Shown piece after piece: positions 45,888 to 55,358 of a stretch of DNA of 64,000 nucleotides; the first letter of the stretch is position 1; every line of letters begins with the position of its first letter. The translations under genes were made by a program, and so were the position numbers. This stretch comes from Bradyrhizobium hereditatis. GTDB lineage: Bacteria > Pseudomonadota > Alphaproteobacteria > Rhizobiales > Xanthobacteraceae. The notes beneath the pieces are model-generated. The model was not told the DNA's origin and searched no databases. It saw nothing but the letters and a program-made list of their open reading frames with translations. The stretch lies in NCBI RefSeq assembly GCF_020329435.1, contig NZ_JAGKJK010000007.1:310001-374000 (forward strand), given 5' to 3'.

Positions 45888-46604
45888 ATGTCCGAAGCGC
45901 AATTCTTTCCGCTTATGGCCGCCAGAGCGATTGAAGCGAACGATGAGCGGCATAGGGGAATTGCGACCTACCGCCTGCTCACTGGGGCGGACCCCGCAGA
46001 TGCTGACATAAACAGTGACAGCAATTTCGATCGCCACGTGCTGGCGTCCATTCTGGCGGCCGCCACGATGGATGGTGGTCTGGTGTCAGAGAAGGTCGGT
46101 CTGTCCAGCCATGAGCTGGCCGCGGTGCTGGAGCAATACTTCCCGTCGATCCGGATAAGCCGCGAGGAGTTGCCCTTGCGCGTCAAGCGCAATGAGAGCG
46201 ACGAGGCGGCAATGTTGCGTGATCTCCTGCTCGCACAACGCTCGACCGAAGGGGACGTCGGCAACTGGCTAGCTGCGATGATCGCGCGTCGCGCAATCGA
46301 GCCAAATCACTTGTGGGAAGACCTCGGATTGCGCGGTCGTGGCGAACTATCCCGGCTGCTATGCCGCCATTTCGCGCCACTGGCCGCGCGCAATACCAAT
46401 AATATGCGCTGGAAGCGCTTCTTCTATCGCACGCTGTGCGAGGACGACGGCCTTGTCATGTGTACGACGCCGGTGTGCACGCAATGCAACGACTTCAACC
46501 TTTGCTTTGGCGATGAAAGCGGCGAGAGCCGGATGGCCGAGCGTCGGCGCGACGTTCTGCTGCAGGCGGCTGTCCCGGTCGCGGCCGGCACCTGGCCGAT
46601 GTGA
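45888..46604 (+). CDS. nifQ: NifQ
   Basis: 238 residues. The C-terminal cysteine motif CTTPVCTQCNDFNLCFG (Cx4Cx2Cx5C) binds the Mo-Fe-S cluster that delivers molybdenum to FeMo-co synthesis. The N-terminal helices are typical (HVLASILAAATMDGG). ATG at 45888 follows GGAAAGG. It lies 128 bp after nifH, with no own sigma54 element seen, so it is likely transcribed from the nifH promoter. Confidence 0.93.
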   Translation: MSEAQFFPLMAARAIEANDERHRGIATYRLLTGADPADADINSDSNFDRHVLASILAAATMDGGLVSEKVGLSSHELAAVLEQYFPSIRISREELPLRVKRNESDEAAMLRDLLLAQRSTEGDVGNWLAAMIARRAIEPNHLWEDLGLRGRGELSRLLCRHFAPLAARNTNNMRWKRFFYRTLCEDDGLVMCTTPVCTQCNDFNLCFGDESGESRMAERRRDVLLQAAVPVAAGTWPM

Positions 46605-46614
46605 GCGACATCGG

Positions 46615-47154
46615 ATGGATCGGCCGTTGGCCAGACTTCCGACGAGCGACGCCGGGAATCGTGCGGGCCTCGAGGAGGTGCAGTTGGAGCCGGCCTCCGT
46701 CCAACTCAGCGGGCAATGTGCCGCCGTCGGCGGCTTGAAGAATGTGTTACTCAAGGCCGGGGTGCGACCGACGCGCCAGCGCCTGATCCTAAGCGAGCTG
46801 TTGTTTGCCAGTGGCGCCCGGCATGTCAGCGCAGAGATGCTATTTGCCGAGGCGCGCGAGACCGGGTTTTCGGTCCCATGGTCTACCGTCTACAACACTT
46901 TGAACCAGTTCACGCAAGCCGGCCTGTTGCGCCGGTTCTGTCTTGATGGGTCGCGAGCGTTATACGACACCAACACCACACCGCATCCGCATTATTATCT
47001 ACACTCCGAGGATATGCTGCTCGATGTCCCCAATGCGGATCCCCTGCTTGTGAAGTTGCCGGAGCCGCTGCCAGGCCACGAAGTCTCCTGCGTCGATCTG
47101 ATCATCCATCTGAGCCGCAAGCGGGTTGATACCATCCAGCGCGTGGTGAGGTAA
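46615..47154 (+). CDS. Irr-like Fur-family regulator without heme motifs
   Basis: 179 residues. A winged helix (VRPTRQRLILSELLFASGAR, STVYNTLNQFTQAGLLRRF) and a C-terminal dimer domain resemble Irr. Irr's heme regulatory motif (GCPWHD) is absent: the equivalent part reads SGQCAAVGGL. The HHH heme site is PHPHYY. It is therefore probably a paralogue with different sensing. It starts 10 bp after nifQ and so is likely cotranscribed with nifHQ. Target genes are unknown. Confidence 0.82.
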   Translation: MDRPLARLPTSDAGNRAGLEEVQLEPASVQLSGQCAAVGGLKNVLLKAGVRPTRQRLILSELLFASGARHVSAEMLFAEARETGFSVPWSTVYNTLNQFTQAGLLRRFCLDGSRALYDTNTTPHPHYYLHSEDMLLDVPNADPLLVKLPEPLPGHEVSCVDLIIHLSRKRVDTIQRVVR

Positions 47155-47178
47155 GCCGACGCCTTGACTTTGCGATGC

Positions 47179-47268
47179 TGTCGCGTTTGCGACAATCCGG
47201 CTGTGCCGAAAAACTGCGCGCTTGTTCAATTGCTTGGGGCCGGGTGCCGGCGTGGCATGCGGGTTGCT
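47179..47268 (+). promoter_or_regulatory. nifV NifA site and sigma54 promoter
   Basis: TGT-N10-ACA at 47179-47194 (TGTCGCGTTTGCGACA, itself a palindrome) and TGGCATGCGGGTTGCT at 47253-47268, 34 bp before the nifV start. Confidence 0.85.
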
Positions 47269-47302
47269 CAAGCCTTGCTTTGCCAGGAACAAGGAACCTT
47301 CC

Positions 47303-48490
47303 ATGATCGCCGCCATCTCTGCCAAACCGTCATGGTCCAAGACGTCATGGGGAGGTCCAATCGTGCTCAACGACACGACGCTGCGCGACGGCGAACAGGC
47401 TCCTGGTGTTGCCTTCACCACCGACGAAAAGGTGACGATCGCGCAGGCGCTGGCGCGCGCCGGTGTCACCGAGATCGAAGTAGGCACGCCTGCCATGGGC
47501 AGTGAGGAAATCGCGGCTATCCGAGCCGTGGTCGAGACCGGTCTCCCGATCACCAGCATTGGCTGGTGCCGGATGCGTGAAGTCGACGTCGATGCGGCAA
47601 TCGAGGCCAAGGTGTCGATGGTCAATGTCTCCATCCCGGCCTCTGACGTGCAGATTGCCGCCAAGCTTGGCGGTGACCGCGAGCTGGCGCTTGAGCAAGT
47701 GAGACGGGTGGTAAGTTATGCCCGCGAGCGGGGGGTTGAGGTTGCCGTCGGCGGCGAGGACTCTTCCCGCGCAGATGTCGATTTTCTCACCACGCTGATC
47801 GCCACCGCAAAAGCCGCGGGCGCACGGCGCTTTCGCATTGCCGATACGCTCAGCGTGCTTGATCCCGACTCCACCTTTGCGCTGATCGCTCGTTTGCGTG
47901 CGACCACCGATCTCGAGCTCGAATTTCACGGCCATGACGATCTCGGGCTCGCGACCGCCAATACGCTCGCCGCCATCAAGGGCGGCGCGAGCCATGCCTC
48001 GGTGACTGTCATCGGTCTCGGCGAGCGGGCGGGCAATGCACCGCTGGAAGAAGTCGCGGTCGCTCTCAAACAGCTCTACGGGCGCGACACCGGGATCGTG
48101 CTGCCGGAGCTGCAGAACGTCGCGGCCGTTGTGGCAGCCGCGGCTGCACGCACGATTCCCCTGAACAAGGCGATCGTGGGTGAGCATGTGTTCACCCACG
48201 AATCCGGCATTCATGTCCATGGCTTAATGAAAGATCAACGCACTTATCAGTCGCTCGACCCCCATTTGCTTGGTCGCTCCAACCGTATTGTGATCGGCAA
48301 GCATTCCGGGCTGTCGTCGATCACCACGTTGCTTGACGAATTGCAGCTCGCCGCCAGCGCCGAGGAGGCAAGACAGATCCTGTTGCGGGTGCAAAAACAT
48401 GCCATGGAGCACAAGCGACCGGTCGCGTGCGAGACGGTGGTGGCGATCTGGCGCGACGTCTGCGAGCGCTTGTTGATCAATGGTGCGTGA
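47303..48490 (+). CDS. nifV: Homocitrate synthase NifV
   Basis: About 395 residues. The alpha-IPM synthase family motif LNDTTLRDGEQAPGVAF, metal and substrate residues in FHGHDDLGLATANTLA and HESGIHVHGLMKD. It makes homocitrate, the organic ligand of FeMo-co. ATG 47303 follows AAGGAACC; the longer frame from 47222 overlaps the promoter. Intact. Confidence 0.95.
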   Translation: MIAAISAKPSWSKTSWGGPIVLNDTTLRDGEQAPGVAFTTDEKVTIAQALARAGVTEIEVGTPAMGSEEIAAIRAVVETGLPITSIGWCRMREVDVDAAIEAKVSMVNVSIPASDVQIAAKLGGDRELALEQVRRVVSYARERGVEVAVGGEDSSRADVDFLTTLIATAKAAGARRFRIADTLSVLDPDSTFALIARLRATTDLELEFHGHDDLGLATANTLAAIKGGASHASVTVIGLGERAGNAPLEEVAVALKQLYGRDTGIVLPELQNVAAVVAAAAARTIPLNKAIVGEHVFTHESGIHVHGLMKDQRTYQSLDPHLLGRSNRIVIGKHSGLSSITTLLDELQLAASAEEARQILLRVQKHAMEHKRPVACETVVAIWRDVCERLLINGA

Positions 48491-48689
48491 GGCGGCCATG
48501 GTCCGGCATTATTACAGCCGATCACTTCGAAACTGCCGGCGTGCCACGGAAGCCCTCGCTGATCCACGACGACATAGGCCTGGAGGCCATATGCAGCGCC
48601 GCCTGCGCGAAGCAGCGTCGCAAGGAGATGACCAACCGGTGTCGGGTCCCGACCACAGGCCGGCGACATAACCCAAAGGAGATAATTCG

Positions 48690-49031
48690 ATGAGCAACAC
48701 ACAGGCGGCAGTTGGCATCCTGGATCGACTCAACAAGGCCTCCTCGGCCGAAGACTTTTTTGCGCTGCTTGACGTCGATTACGACCCCAAGATCGTCAAT
48801 GTCGCGCGCCTGCATATCTTAAAGCGCATGGGACAATATCTCGCCAAGGAAGAATTCGAAGGTAGCGCGGAGACCGAGGTCATGGCGCGGTGCAAGGCGG
48901 TGCTGGAACAAGCTTATGCTGACTTCGTGGCGTCCTCGCCAATCGACCAGCGGGTGTTCAAGGTCTTGAAGGATGCGGTCGCGGAGCCCAAGAAACCGGC
49001 GGCCTTCGTGCCGTTGAGCTCGCTGAAATAG
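48690..49031 (+). CDS. nifW: NifW
   Basis: 113 residues. Family pattern LNKASSAEDFFALLDVDYDP, LHILKRMGQYL and SPIDQRVFKVL. It stabilises or protects the MoFe protein. ATG follows AAGGAGATAATTCG. It is 200 bp after nifV; the gap (48491-48689) has no gene I can support. Confidence 0.92.
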   Translation: MSNTQAAVGILDRLNKASSAEDFFALLDVDYDPKIVNVARLHILKRMGQYLAKEEFEGSAETEVMARCKAVLEQAYADFVASSPIDQRVFKVLKDAVAEPKKPAAFVPLSSLK

Positions 49032-49137
49032 CCTCACACATCAGTTCAGATCTGCCCCAAGCCATGTCGGTGCAGTGCGTTGTGCCATATTCCTCGTCAT
49101 CCAGATCAACTCCGTACAGTAATGCGCGAAGCGGCGC

Positions 49138-49263
49138 TGTCGCATTTGCGACGTATGTCGGAGCTGTATGATCGGCGATGCTAGCGGCCCGTCTTTATCG
49201 ACTTTCTCAAGTCGTTGAATGGACGTCTAATTTTTGATGTCCCCAACTGGTACGACACTTGCT
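49138..49263 (+). promoter_or_regulatory. sigma54 promoter before fixA'-fixBCX with degenerate NifA site
   Basis: TGTCGCATTTGCGACG at 49138-49153 is one base off TGT-N10-ACA and resembles the nifV site. TGGTACGACACTTGCT at 49248-49263 has GG-N10-GC. The first intact gene, fixB, starts 790 bp downstream, behind the fixA remnant. Confidence 0.65.
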
Positions 49264-49500
49264 GTTCTCCGGCCAAGTCCGTCATTGGCGCCGACTACAC
49301 AGAATGTTGCCGTCCGAGATGAGATTTGGAGCAAGACCAATCATGTTGCCGTTACTGCTCGCCGCTCGCGCCGGCATCCTCTTATGGCTCACGCTCGCGC
49401 TAATGCCGTTCGAAGTTGCCCTTGACGCCATTGAGGCTGGAATTGACCGGGAGATGACCGCCAATGGGTAATTCGCGATCCACGCTACTCTGGAGAAGAT

Positions 49501-50037
49501 ATGCACAGTATCGTTTGCACTAAGCAGGTTCCCGATTCAGCGCAGGTTCGCGTCAATCCCCTGACCAACACTATCGTGCGTCAGGCGGCCAAGCATCATC
49601 AACCCTTATGCCTAGTTCGCGCTGGAGGCCGCGCACCAATTTGCGACAAGTTTGGCGGCGAGATCACCACGCTCACCACGGTCGACGCGGAGCGCCGCGC
49701 CGAACGCGGCGTGCAGAAGTTGCGCGCAAAGCTGCTGGTCAACCATGGCGGAAGCAACCAGCCAAATTTGCCGCGCCGTGACGAGGGACGCCCTGCGCGC
49801 GGCGCTGGGGCCGGTTGTAAAATGGAGCGCGCAGGAGGCCGGCGTCGAGGAGTCTCGAAATGCGTCGTGCTCGGCTCGCCGACCATCGTGAAGCGGGCCT
49901 TTGCGCCGTCGCCACGTGCCGAGAAGGCGGGGCTGGTGGAAGCCCCCAAGCAGCCGATGGAGGTGCTGATGAAAGCTATCTTGAAAGGCCAACCCAACCT
50001 AGAAACCGATCTTGTGGCGCAGGCGCGCAAGTTCTGA
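49501..50037 (+). pseudogene. fixA: fixA remnant (electron-transfer flavoprotein beta-type), deleted and frameshifted
   Basis: Starts MHSIVCTKQVPDSAQVRVNP as FixA does. A shifted stretch at about 49585-49640 reads SIINPY then, after an in-frame TAG, FALEAA in the other frame. After GGEITTLT about 80-100 residues are missing, including most of the flavin-fold core. The 3' part shows DALRAALGPVVKWSAQEAGV in one frame and VVLGSPTIVKRAFAPSPRAE in another. It cannot make a working FixA, so FixBCX must use one encoded elsewhere. Its place directly before fixB preserves the ancestral fixABCX order. Confidence 0.9.
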
Positions 50038-50052
50038 GGGGAATTCAAAGCT

Positions 50053-51162
50053 ATGAGCAACGTCACCAAAGCTCCCACGCCTGCCGCGGCCGGCCGCGCA
50101 GGAATAAAAAAAGAATTGCCCGAGCACTTTAAGGCCTACAAGCACATCTGGGTCTTCGTCGAGCAGGAGCGCGGCCAGGTGCATCCCGTCTCCTGGGAAC
50201 TCATGGGTGCAGGCCGCACGCTTGCCGACAAGCTGAAGGTTGATCTCGCCGCGGTCGTCATCGGCCCGGAGGCCGAGACCACACGCAAGGCCGCGCTCGA
50301 ATCCTTCTGCTACGGCGCGGATCTAGCCTATCTCGTGAGTGAGAATGTGCTGTCGGAATATCGAAACGAGTCCTACACCAAGGCGCTGACCGATCTCGTC
50401 AACACCTACAAGCCAGAGATCCTGCTGTTGGGCGCCACCACGCTGGGTCGCGATCTTGCAGGCTCGGTAGCCACGACACTACTGACGGGTCTCACCGCCG
50501 ACTGCACAGAGCTCGACGTCGACGCGGATGGTTCGCTTGCCGCCACGCGTCCGACCTTTGGCGGATCGCTGCTTTGCACGATCTACACTTTGAATTACCG
50601 GCCGCAGATGGCAACCGTCCGCCCGCGTGTGATGCCGATGCCAGAGCGTGTCGAGCGCGATGCCGCCCGCATTATCATCCATCCGCTCCGCCTGCTCGAA
50701 GAAGACATCGTGACCAAGGTGCTGTCTTTTGTGCCCGACCGTGATTCGGCCAAATCCAATCTCGCCTATGCCGACGTCGTCGTCGCCGGCGGGCTGGGGT
50801 TGGGTTCGCCGGAGAGTTTCCAGCTGGTACGGCAGCTCGCCGCCGTGCTCGGCGCCGAATATGGCTGTTCGCGTCCGCTGGTACAAAAGGGCTGGGTCAC
50901 CTCCGACCGGCAGATCGGGCAGACGGGTAAGACCATCCGGCCAAAGCTCTATATCGCCGCGGGCATTTCTGGCGCGATCCAGCATCGGGTCGGCGTGGAG
51001 GGCGCCGATCTGATCGTCGCCATCAATACCGATAAGAACGCGCCAATCTTTGACTTTGCTCATATCGGCGTCGTCAACGACGCTATGCACTTGTTACCGG
51101 CGCTGACGGCCGCATTTCGTGCACGGCTTTCACCGCATTCGCGCGACCGGATCGCGAGCTAA
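50053..51162 (+). CDS. fixB: FixB, electron-transfer flavoprotein alpha-type subunit
   Basis: 369 residues. The C-terminal FAD-binding region VVAGGLGLGSPESFQLVRQL and GKTIRPKLYIAAGISGAIQH are the ETF-alpha signature, after an N-terminal Rossmann-like part. With FixA it takes electrons from NADH and, through FixCX, reduces ferredoxin for nitrogenase by bifurcation. ATG at 50053 is 16 bp after the fixA remnant. Intact. Confidence 0.97.
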   Translation: MSNVTKAPTPAAAGRAGIKKELPEHFKAYKHIWVFVEQERGQVHPVSWELMGAGRTLADKLKVDLAAVVIGPEAETTRKAALESFCYGADLAYLVSENVLSEYRNESYTKALTDLVNTYKPEILLLGATTLGRDLAGSVATTLLTGLTADCTELDVDADGSLAATRPTFGGSLLCTIYTLNYRPQMATVRPRVMPMPERVERDAARIIIHPLRLLEEDIVTKVLSFVPDRDSAKSNLAYADVVVAGGLGLGSPESFQLVRQLAAVLGAEYGCSRPLVQKGWVTSDRQIGQTGKTIRPKLYIAAGISGAIQHRVGVEGADLIVAINTDKNAPIFDFAHIGVVNDAMHLLPALTAAFRARLSPHSRDRIAS

Positions 51163-51172
51163 GGAGGTTGTT

Positions 51173-52480
51173 GTGATCGAGGAGAAGTTCGATGCAATCG
51201 TGGTCGGCGCCGGCATGTCGGGCAACGCGGCGGCGCTGGCCATGGCTAAACGCGGCATGAAGGTGCTGCAGCTCGAGCGCGGTGAATATGCCGGGTCGAA
51301 GAATGTTCAAGGCGCAATCCTCTATGCTGACATGCTCGAAAAGCTCATCCCGGACTTCCGCGATGACGCGCCGCTCGAACGTCATCTCGTCGAGCAACGG
51401 TTCTGGATAATGGACGATCGCTCCCATTTCGGCGTGCACTACCGCTCCGAAGACTTCAACGAGGAGCGGCCGAACCGGTACACGATCATCCGCGCGCAGT
51501 TCGATAAATGGTTCTCCTCGAAAGTGCGCGAGGCCGGCGCGACCGTGCTGTGCGAGACCACGGTCACTGAGCTCGCACGGGACGCCCATGGGAAAGTCAT
51601 CGGTGTTCGTACTGATCGCCGCGACGGCGAAATCCACGCAGATGTCGTGGTGCTGGCCGAAGGCGTGAATGGCCTTCTCGGTACGCGTGCGCGCCTGCGC
51701 GAGCGGCCCAAGCCCGACAAGGTGGCACTCGCGGTTAAGGAAATGCACTTTTTGCCGCGTGAGACCATCGAGGCCCACTTCAATCTCAAGGGCGACGAAG
51801 GCGTTGTTGTCGAAGCGGCCGGCACCATTTCCCGTGGCATGACCGGAATGGGCTTCATCTATGCCAATAAGGAGTGCATCTCGATCGGCATCGGCTGTAT
51901 CGTCGCCGACTTTCAGCGCACCGGAGAGACGCCATATGGGCTGCTCGACTGTTTCAAGCGTCACCCATCCGTGGCGCCCCTGATCGAGGGCTCGGAGGTC
52001 AAGGAATACTCCGCGCACCTCATTCCTGAAGGCGGCTACAAGGCGATCCCGCAGCTCTATGGCGATGGCTGGGTGGTGGTGGGCGACGCGGCGCAGCTCA
52101 ACAATGCCATTCATCGCGAAGGCTCTAACCTCGCGATGACTTCGGGCCGCATCGCGGCGGAAGCGATTGTCCAGGTGAAATCGCGCAGCCATCCCATGAC
52201 CGCGGCAAATCTGTCAGTCTACAAGAAGATGCTGGACGACTCATTCGTCATTAAGGATCTCAAGAAGCACAAGGATATGCCGATGCTGATGCATACCAAC
52301 TCGCAAAACTTCTTTCTCACCTATCCGCAGCTCGTCTCCAGGGCGATGCAGAACTATGTACGCGTCGACGGTACGCCCAAGGCTGAGAAAGAGAAGGTGA
52401 CATTGAAATCCTTTGTCAACGCGCGGTCCTGGACCGGTCTATTTGGCGATGCATTCCGCATCGCCCGTGCCTGGCGCTAA
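51173..52480 (+). CDS. fixC: FixC, flavoprotein quinone oxidoreductase
   Basis: 435 residues from GTG 51173, which follows AAGGAGG. Rossmann FAD motif VVGAGMSGNAAALAMAKRG, a GD-type motif VVVGDAAQLNNAIHREGSNL and ETF-QO-like C-terminal part. Membrane-associated partner of FixABX that passes electrons to quinone in the bifurcating complex. 10 bp after fixB. Intact. Confidence 0.96.
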   Translation: MIEEKFDAIVVGAGMSGNAAALAMAKRGMKVLQLERGEYAGSKNVQGAILYADMLEKLIPDFRDDAPLERHLVEQRFWIMDDRSHFGVHYRSEDFNEERPNRYTIIRAQFDKWFSSKVREAGATVLCETTVTELARDAHGKVIGVRTDRRDGEIHADVVVLAEGVNGLLGTRARLRERPKPDKVALAVKEMHFLPRETIEAHFNLKGDEGVVVEAAGTISRGMTGMGFIYANKECISIGIGCIVADFQRTGETPYGLLDCFKRHPSVAPLIEGSEVKEYSAHLIPEGGYKAIPQLYGDGWVVVGDAAQLNNAIHREGSNLAMTSGRIAAEAIVQVKSRSHPMTAANLSVYKKMLDDSFVIKDLKKHKDMPMLMHTNSQNFFLTYPQLVSRAMQNYVRVDGTPKAEKEKVTLKSFVNARSWTGLFGDAFRIARAWR

Positions 52481-52512
52481 CCAGCCAAAATCAAAGCCAA
52501 GGAAGCTGAAAT

Positions 52513-52809
52513 ATGAATGTCGAGACATCAGTGCGCGTCGAGGACAAGCTGTTCTACAACCGCTATCTCGTTGACGTCGGTCGTCCCCACGTCAAAGTGC
52601 GCGCACACACGAAGCCATCCTCGCAGCTGCTCGCACTTTTAAAGGTCTGCCCGGCGCGCTGCTATGAGCTCAACGATAAGGGGCAGGTCGAGGTCACCGT
52701 CGACGGCTGCATCGAGTGCGGCACCTGCCGCGTAATCGGCGAGCCCACCGGCGACATCGAATGGAGTTATCCGCGTGGTGGATACGGTGTGTTGTTCAAG
52801 TTCGGATGA
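52513..52809 (+). CDS. fixX: FixX ferredoxin-like protein
   Basis: 98 residues. Cysteines in VCPARCYEL and DGCIECGTCRVI hold a 4Fe-4S cluster; the C-terminus PRGGYGVLFKFG is the FixX end. ATG 52513 follows AAGGAAGCTG. Last gene of fixBCX. Confidence 0.95.
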   Translation: MNVETSVRVEDKLFYNRYLVDVGRPHVKVRAHTKPSSQLLALLKVCPARCYELNDKGQVEVTVDGCIECGTCRVIGEPTGDIEWSYPRGGYGVLFKFG

Positions 52810-53523
52810 GAGCTGCACGGCAGGCGTAGTGTGATTGCCCTTTTATTGAGGTGATCTCACGGTAGATCCATGGCTCCGCGCCTCTGCGCGCCGCCCTGCT
52901 TGTGCGCAGAGGCAGTATCGATGGCGGTAGCTGGTGACGTGCCCAGCGCTCGGAACGGTCGTGGGAGCTTTGCGTGGCAATCAATCCTAGCTTTTCTGCG
53001 CGCCATCATTGGCGCACTGATTAGAAGATCTGGATCTTCCCGCCGCTGCACGCCGGAGGACCTCATGTGCGTTGCTCTCGCCTCGTCAAAGCCTGATCCA
53101 ACGCGGCAGGCCGCTCTGCGAACGCCGGTTTGGTGGAAGCCGGCGCCGGTAGGCGGCAGCAGCCAATCTATCAAGGAGGGCGGGAGCATCGGGCGAGAAT
53201 GTCGTCCCTTTGAGAAGAGGGAGCAGTTCGGCGACGGCCGCCATGCCCTTGGTGAAGGATGGCTAGGTCATCCGCGGCGAGGCGCATGTTCGAGGAAAAT
53301 CCACTTGCACCTACGAACTGCAAACCCCACTAGAGCAGGCGTCCGGCCAAGTCGAAGGACGAACTGATGGAGTACCATCAGGAGTTCTTCTGGAATGATA
53401 GGGCGCGCCTGGTTTCGGGCGGCGAGATCGTCAAGGTTGTCCGGTCTAAGCGAGAAAGATGGGCTCGAGCTGATCGCCCCGCTGCACAGCCACTGATCAA
53501 CGGAGCGAAGCAAGGAACATTTC
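52810..53523. other. No confident gene
   Basis: About 700 bp. On the minus strand a 31-residue stretch near 53160-53250 (MAAVAELLPLLKGTTFSPDA...) has a coding look but lacks context and a known family. Confidence 0.4.
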
Positions 53524-54282
53524 ATGGGACGTGTGAACGAAAAGGTCATTCTGGTAACCGGCGGAGCTCGGGGGATGGGTGCAGCTCATGCGCGCCTGCT
53601 TGTAGCTGAAGGCGCCAAGGTCGTAATCACTGATATTCTTCATACAGAAGGAGAGGCTCTCGCGGCCGAACTGGGCACTTCCGCCATCTATGTGCGTCAG
53701 GACGTCACCCAGCCGGAGGCGTGGGCCAGGGCGGTCGCGACCGCCGAGAGCAGCTTCGGCGCGCTGCATGGGCTGGTTAACAATGCTGGCATCGCCAGCA
53801 TGGGCTCGATCGAGCAGTTCCCGCTCGATCAGTGGAATAAGATTATTGCCGTCAATTTAACCGGTGCGTTCCTTGGAATGCAGGCGGCCTTGCCGGCAAT
53901 CCGGCGCGTAGGTGGAGGTTCGATCGTCAACATCTCGTCCGTCGAGGGGCTGCGGGGCACGGCCGGGCTTCATGCCTATGTCGCTTCCAAGTTCGGCGTG
54001 CGGGGCATAACCAAGTCTGCTGCACTGGAGGCCGCGGCCTCGGGCGTCCGCATCAACTCGATCCATCCCGGCTTCATCACCACGCCGATGACCGAGAGCT
54101 TCGATCCCTCCATTTTCCCCATTCCACTGGGACGGGCAGGCCAGCCGCAGGAAGTGTCGAAGGCAGTCTTGTTCCTGCTCAGCGACGAGTCCAGTTATCT
54201 TACCGGTTCCGAGATCGTCATCGATGGCGGTCTGACGGCCGGCGTCCCGCACAAATGGCTGGCCCCCGAGTATATCTTTTGA
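53524..54282 (+). CDS. Short-chain dehydrogenase/reductase
   Basis: 252 residues. Cofactor motif TGGARGMGAAHA, LVNNAGIAS, catalytic Ser in NISSVEG, YVASK (YxxxK) and the C-terminal YLTGSEIVIDGG. An NAD(P)H-dependent alcohol or ketone oxidoreductase, closest in look to 3-alpha/20-beta-hydroxysteroid dehydrogenases. ATG follows AAGGAACATTTC. It is not the fixR of other Bradyrhizobium nif regions by position. Intact. Confidence 0.88.
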   Translation: MGRVNEKVILVTGGARGMGAAHARLLVAEGAKVVITDILHTEGEALAAELGTSAIYVRQDVTQPEAWARAVATAESSFGALHGLVNNAGIASMGSIEQFPLDQWNKIIAVNLTGAFLGMQAALPAIRRVGGGSIVNISSVEGLRGTAGLHAYVASKFGVRGITKSAALEAAASGVRINSIHPGFITTPMTESFDPSIFPIPLGRAGQPQEVSKAVLFLLSDESSYLTGSEIVIDGGLTAGVPHKWLAPEYIF

Positions 54283-54377
54283 TGAGCACCAACTGATCGT
54301 CCACGCCAGGACAACAAGACGGCGCGGTTTCGTCGTCTCAGCTCTCGGGATCTTCGGAGGTGGTGGTCAGTTTGAAA

Positions 54378-55196
54378 TTAGACCACCCAAGTGCGGTGCC
54401 TCTTCTCGGCTTCGACCGAAAAGGCAAGTTTTGTCGGCTCGCAGTCTGCGACTCTGCCGTGAACGAATTTCAGGCAGAAATTGAGCTTGTCCAAAAGCTC
54501 TTCGGCGGCCGCCACGACATCCGACATGCCGGATAGTGATCGGTGGTGATAAACCGCATTCCGCGCCTCCCGCACCTTCTCAAATTTGGCGGTGAAGTCG
54601 GCTGCACTTAGCGGACGGAATTTTGGGGAGAATACCGCCCAGTGTTCCTCAATAAGCTGCCGTATGTGGGCCAAATGACAATCGTGCATAAACTCGTAGC
54701 CGTTCGCCATTGCATCAATCGGCCCATTGGGGAACTGCTTGCCCTCAATGTCCAAGATGACCGTGCCGATTCTAAAGGCCGCATGGCGGGCTAGTGGAAC
54801 GCCGCCGATCTGGGCAATATTCTTGGCTCTCCCGCCCCTCTTTAGCTCCTCGTAAATGGCGCGCCACCACCGTGGATGCTTGTAGTGCTGCTCTAAGGTC
54901 ACTGCGACAGTTGAGCGCAAAGCGTTCTCGAAAGAGTGAAAGACCGGGAACAGCTGAGCGTGTTCAGCCACTTTGCGGTTATATACGGAGAAGATCGCCG
55001 GTCGCCAATCATTCGGGAGGTATTTGAGTATTTCGCCCTTGGTTCCCTCCTTCACTTCGATCAGGGAGGCCTCAAGCAGGTAGGGACTTACAAGGGTCAA
55101 ATCGGACTGAAAATCCTCAACTTGGCTGGGCGTTGGGGAGAACGGCAAATAGTCGGTAAAGAACTTCGTTAAAAATTCGTAAGAGATATCTGACAT
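54378..55196 (-). CDS. HEPN-like/Abi-type protein
   Basis: 272 residues. Helical throughout. The motif RNAVYHH (Arg212-Asn213, His217) is the R-N-x3-H signature of HEPN RNases, and FHSFENALRSTVAV near residue 86 is the family's N-terminal helix seen in Abi-like proteins. It may be an abortive-infection or toxin-type RNase. It is a lone gene pointing away from the ubiquitin-like operon, with no antitoxin seen next to it. Only the family assignment is inferred. Confidence 0.6.
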   Translation of the reverse strand: MSDISYEFLTKFFTDYLPFSPTPSQVEDFQSDLTLVSPYLLEASLIEVKEGTKGEILKYLPNDWRPAIFSVYNRKVAEHAQLFPVFHSFENALRSTVAVTLEQHYKHPRWWRAIYEELKRGGRAKNIAQIGGVPLARHAAFRIGTVILDIEGKQFPNGPIDAMANGYEFMHDCHLAHIRQLIEEHWAVFSPKFRPLSAADFTAKFEKVREARNAVYHHRSLSGMSDVVAAAEELLDKLNFCLKFVHGRVADCEPTKLAFSVEAEKRHRTWVV

Positions 55197-55328
55197 TTAG
55201 GCCGGACCGACTATTTTTTCAGGGAACTTGACAGGGGAGCACGAGTTAGCGATAAACCTGACCACTCCGGGAGTGATGGCGCGTTGCGACATTTGCCGTT
55301 GGGCCGCTACCTGAGTCTAAACATCTTT

Positions 55329-55358
55329 GAAAGAGGCTCCCGAGTAGGGGGCCTCTTT
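55329..55358. terminator. Bidirectional-type hairpin
   Basis: AAAGAGGC-tCCCgagtaGGGg-GCCTCTTT, with A- and T-rich ends on both sides, between the HEPN-like gene and the SRAP remnant. Confidence 0.6.

Noticed and set aside
51083..52192. Minus-strand ORF of 369 codons
   Set aside because: Shadow of fixC; no motif of its own.
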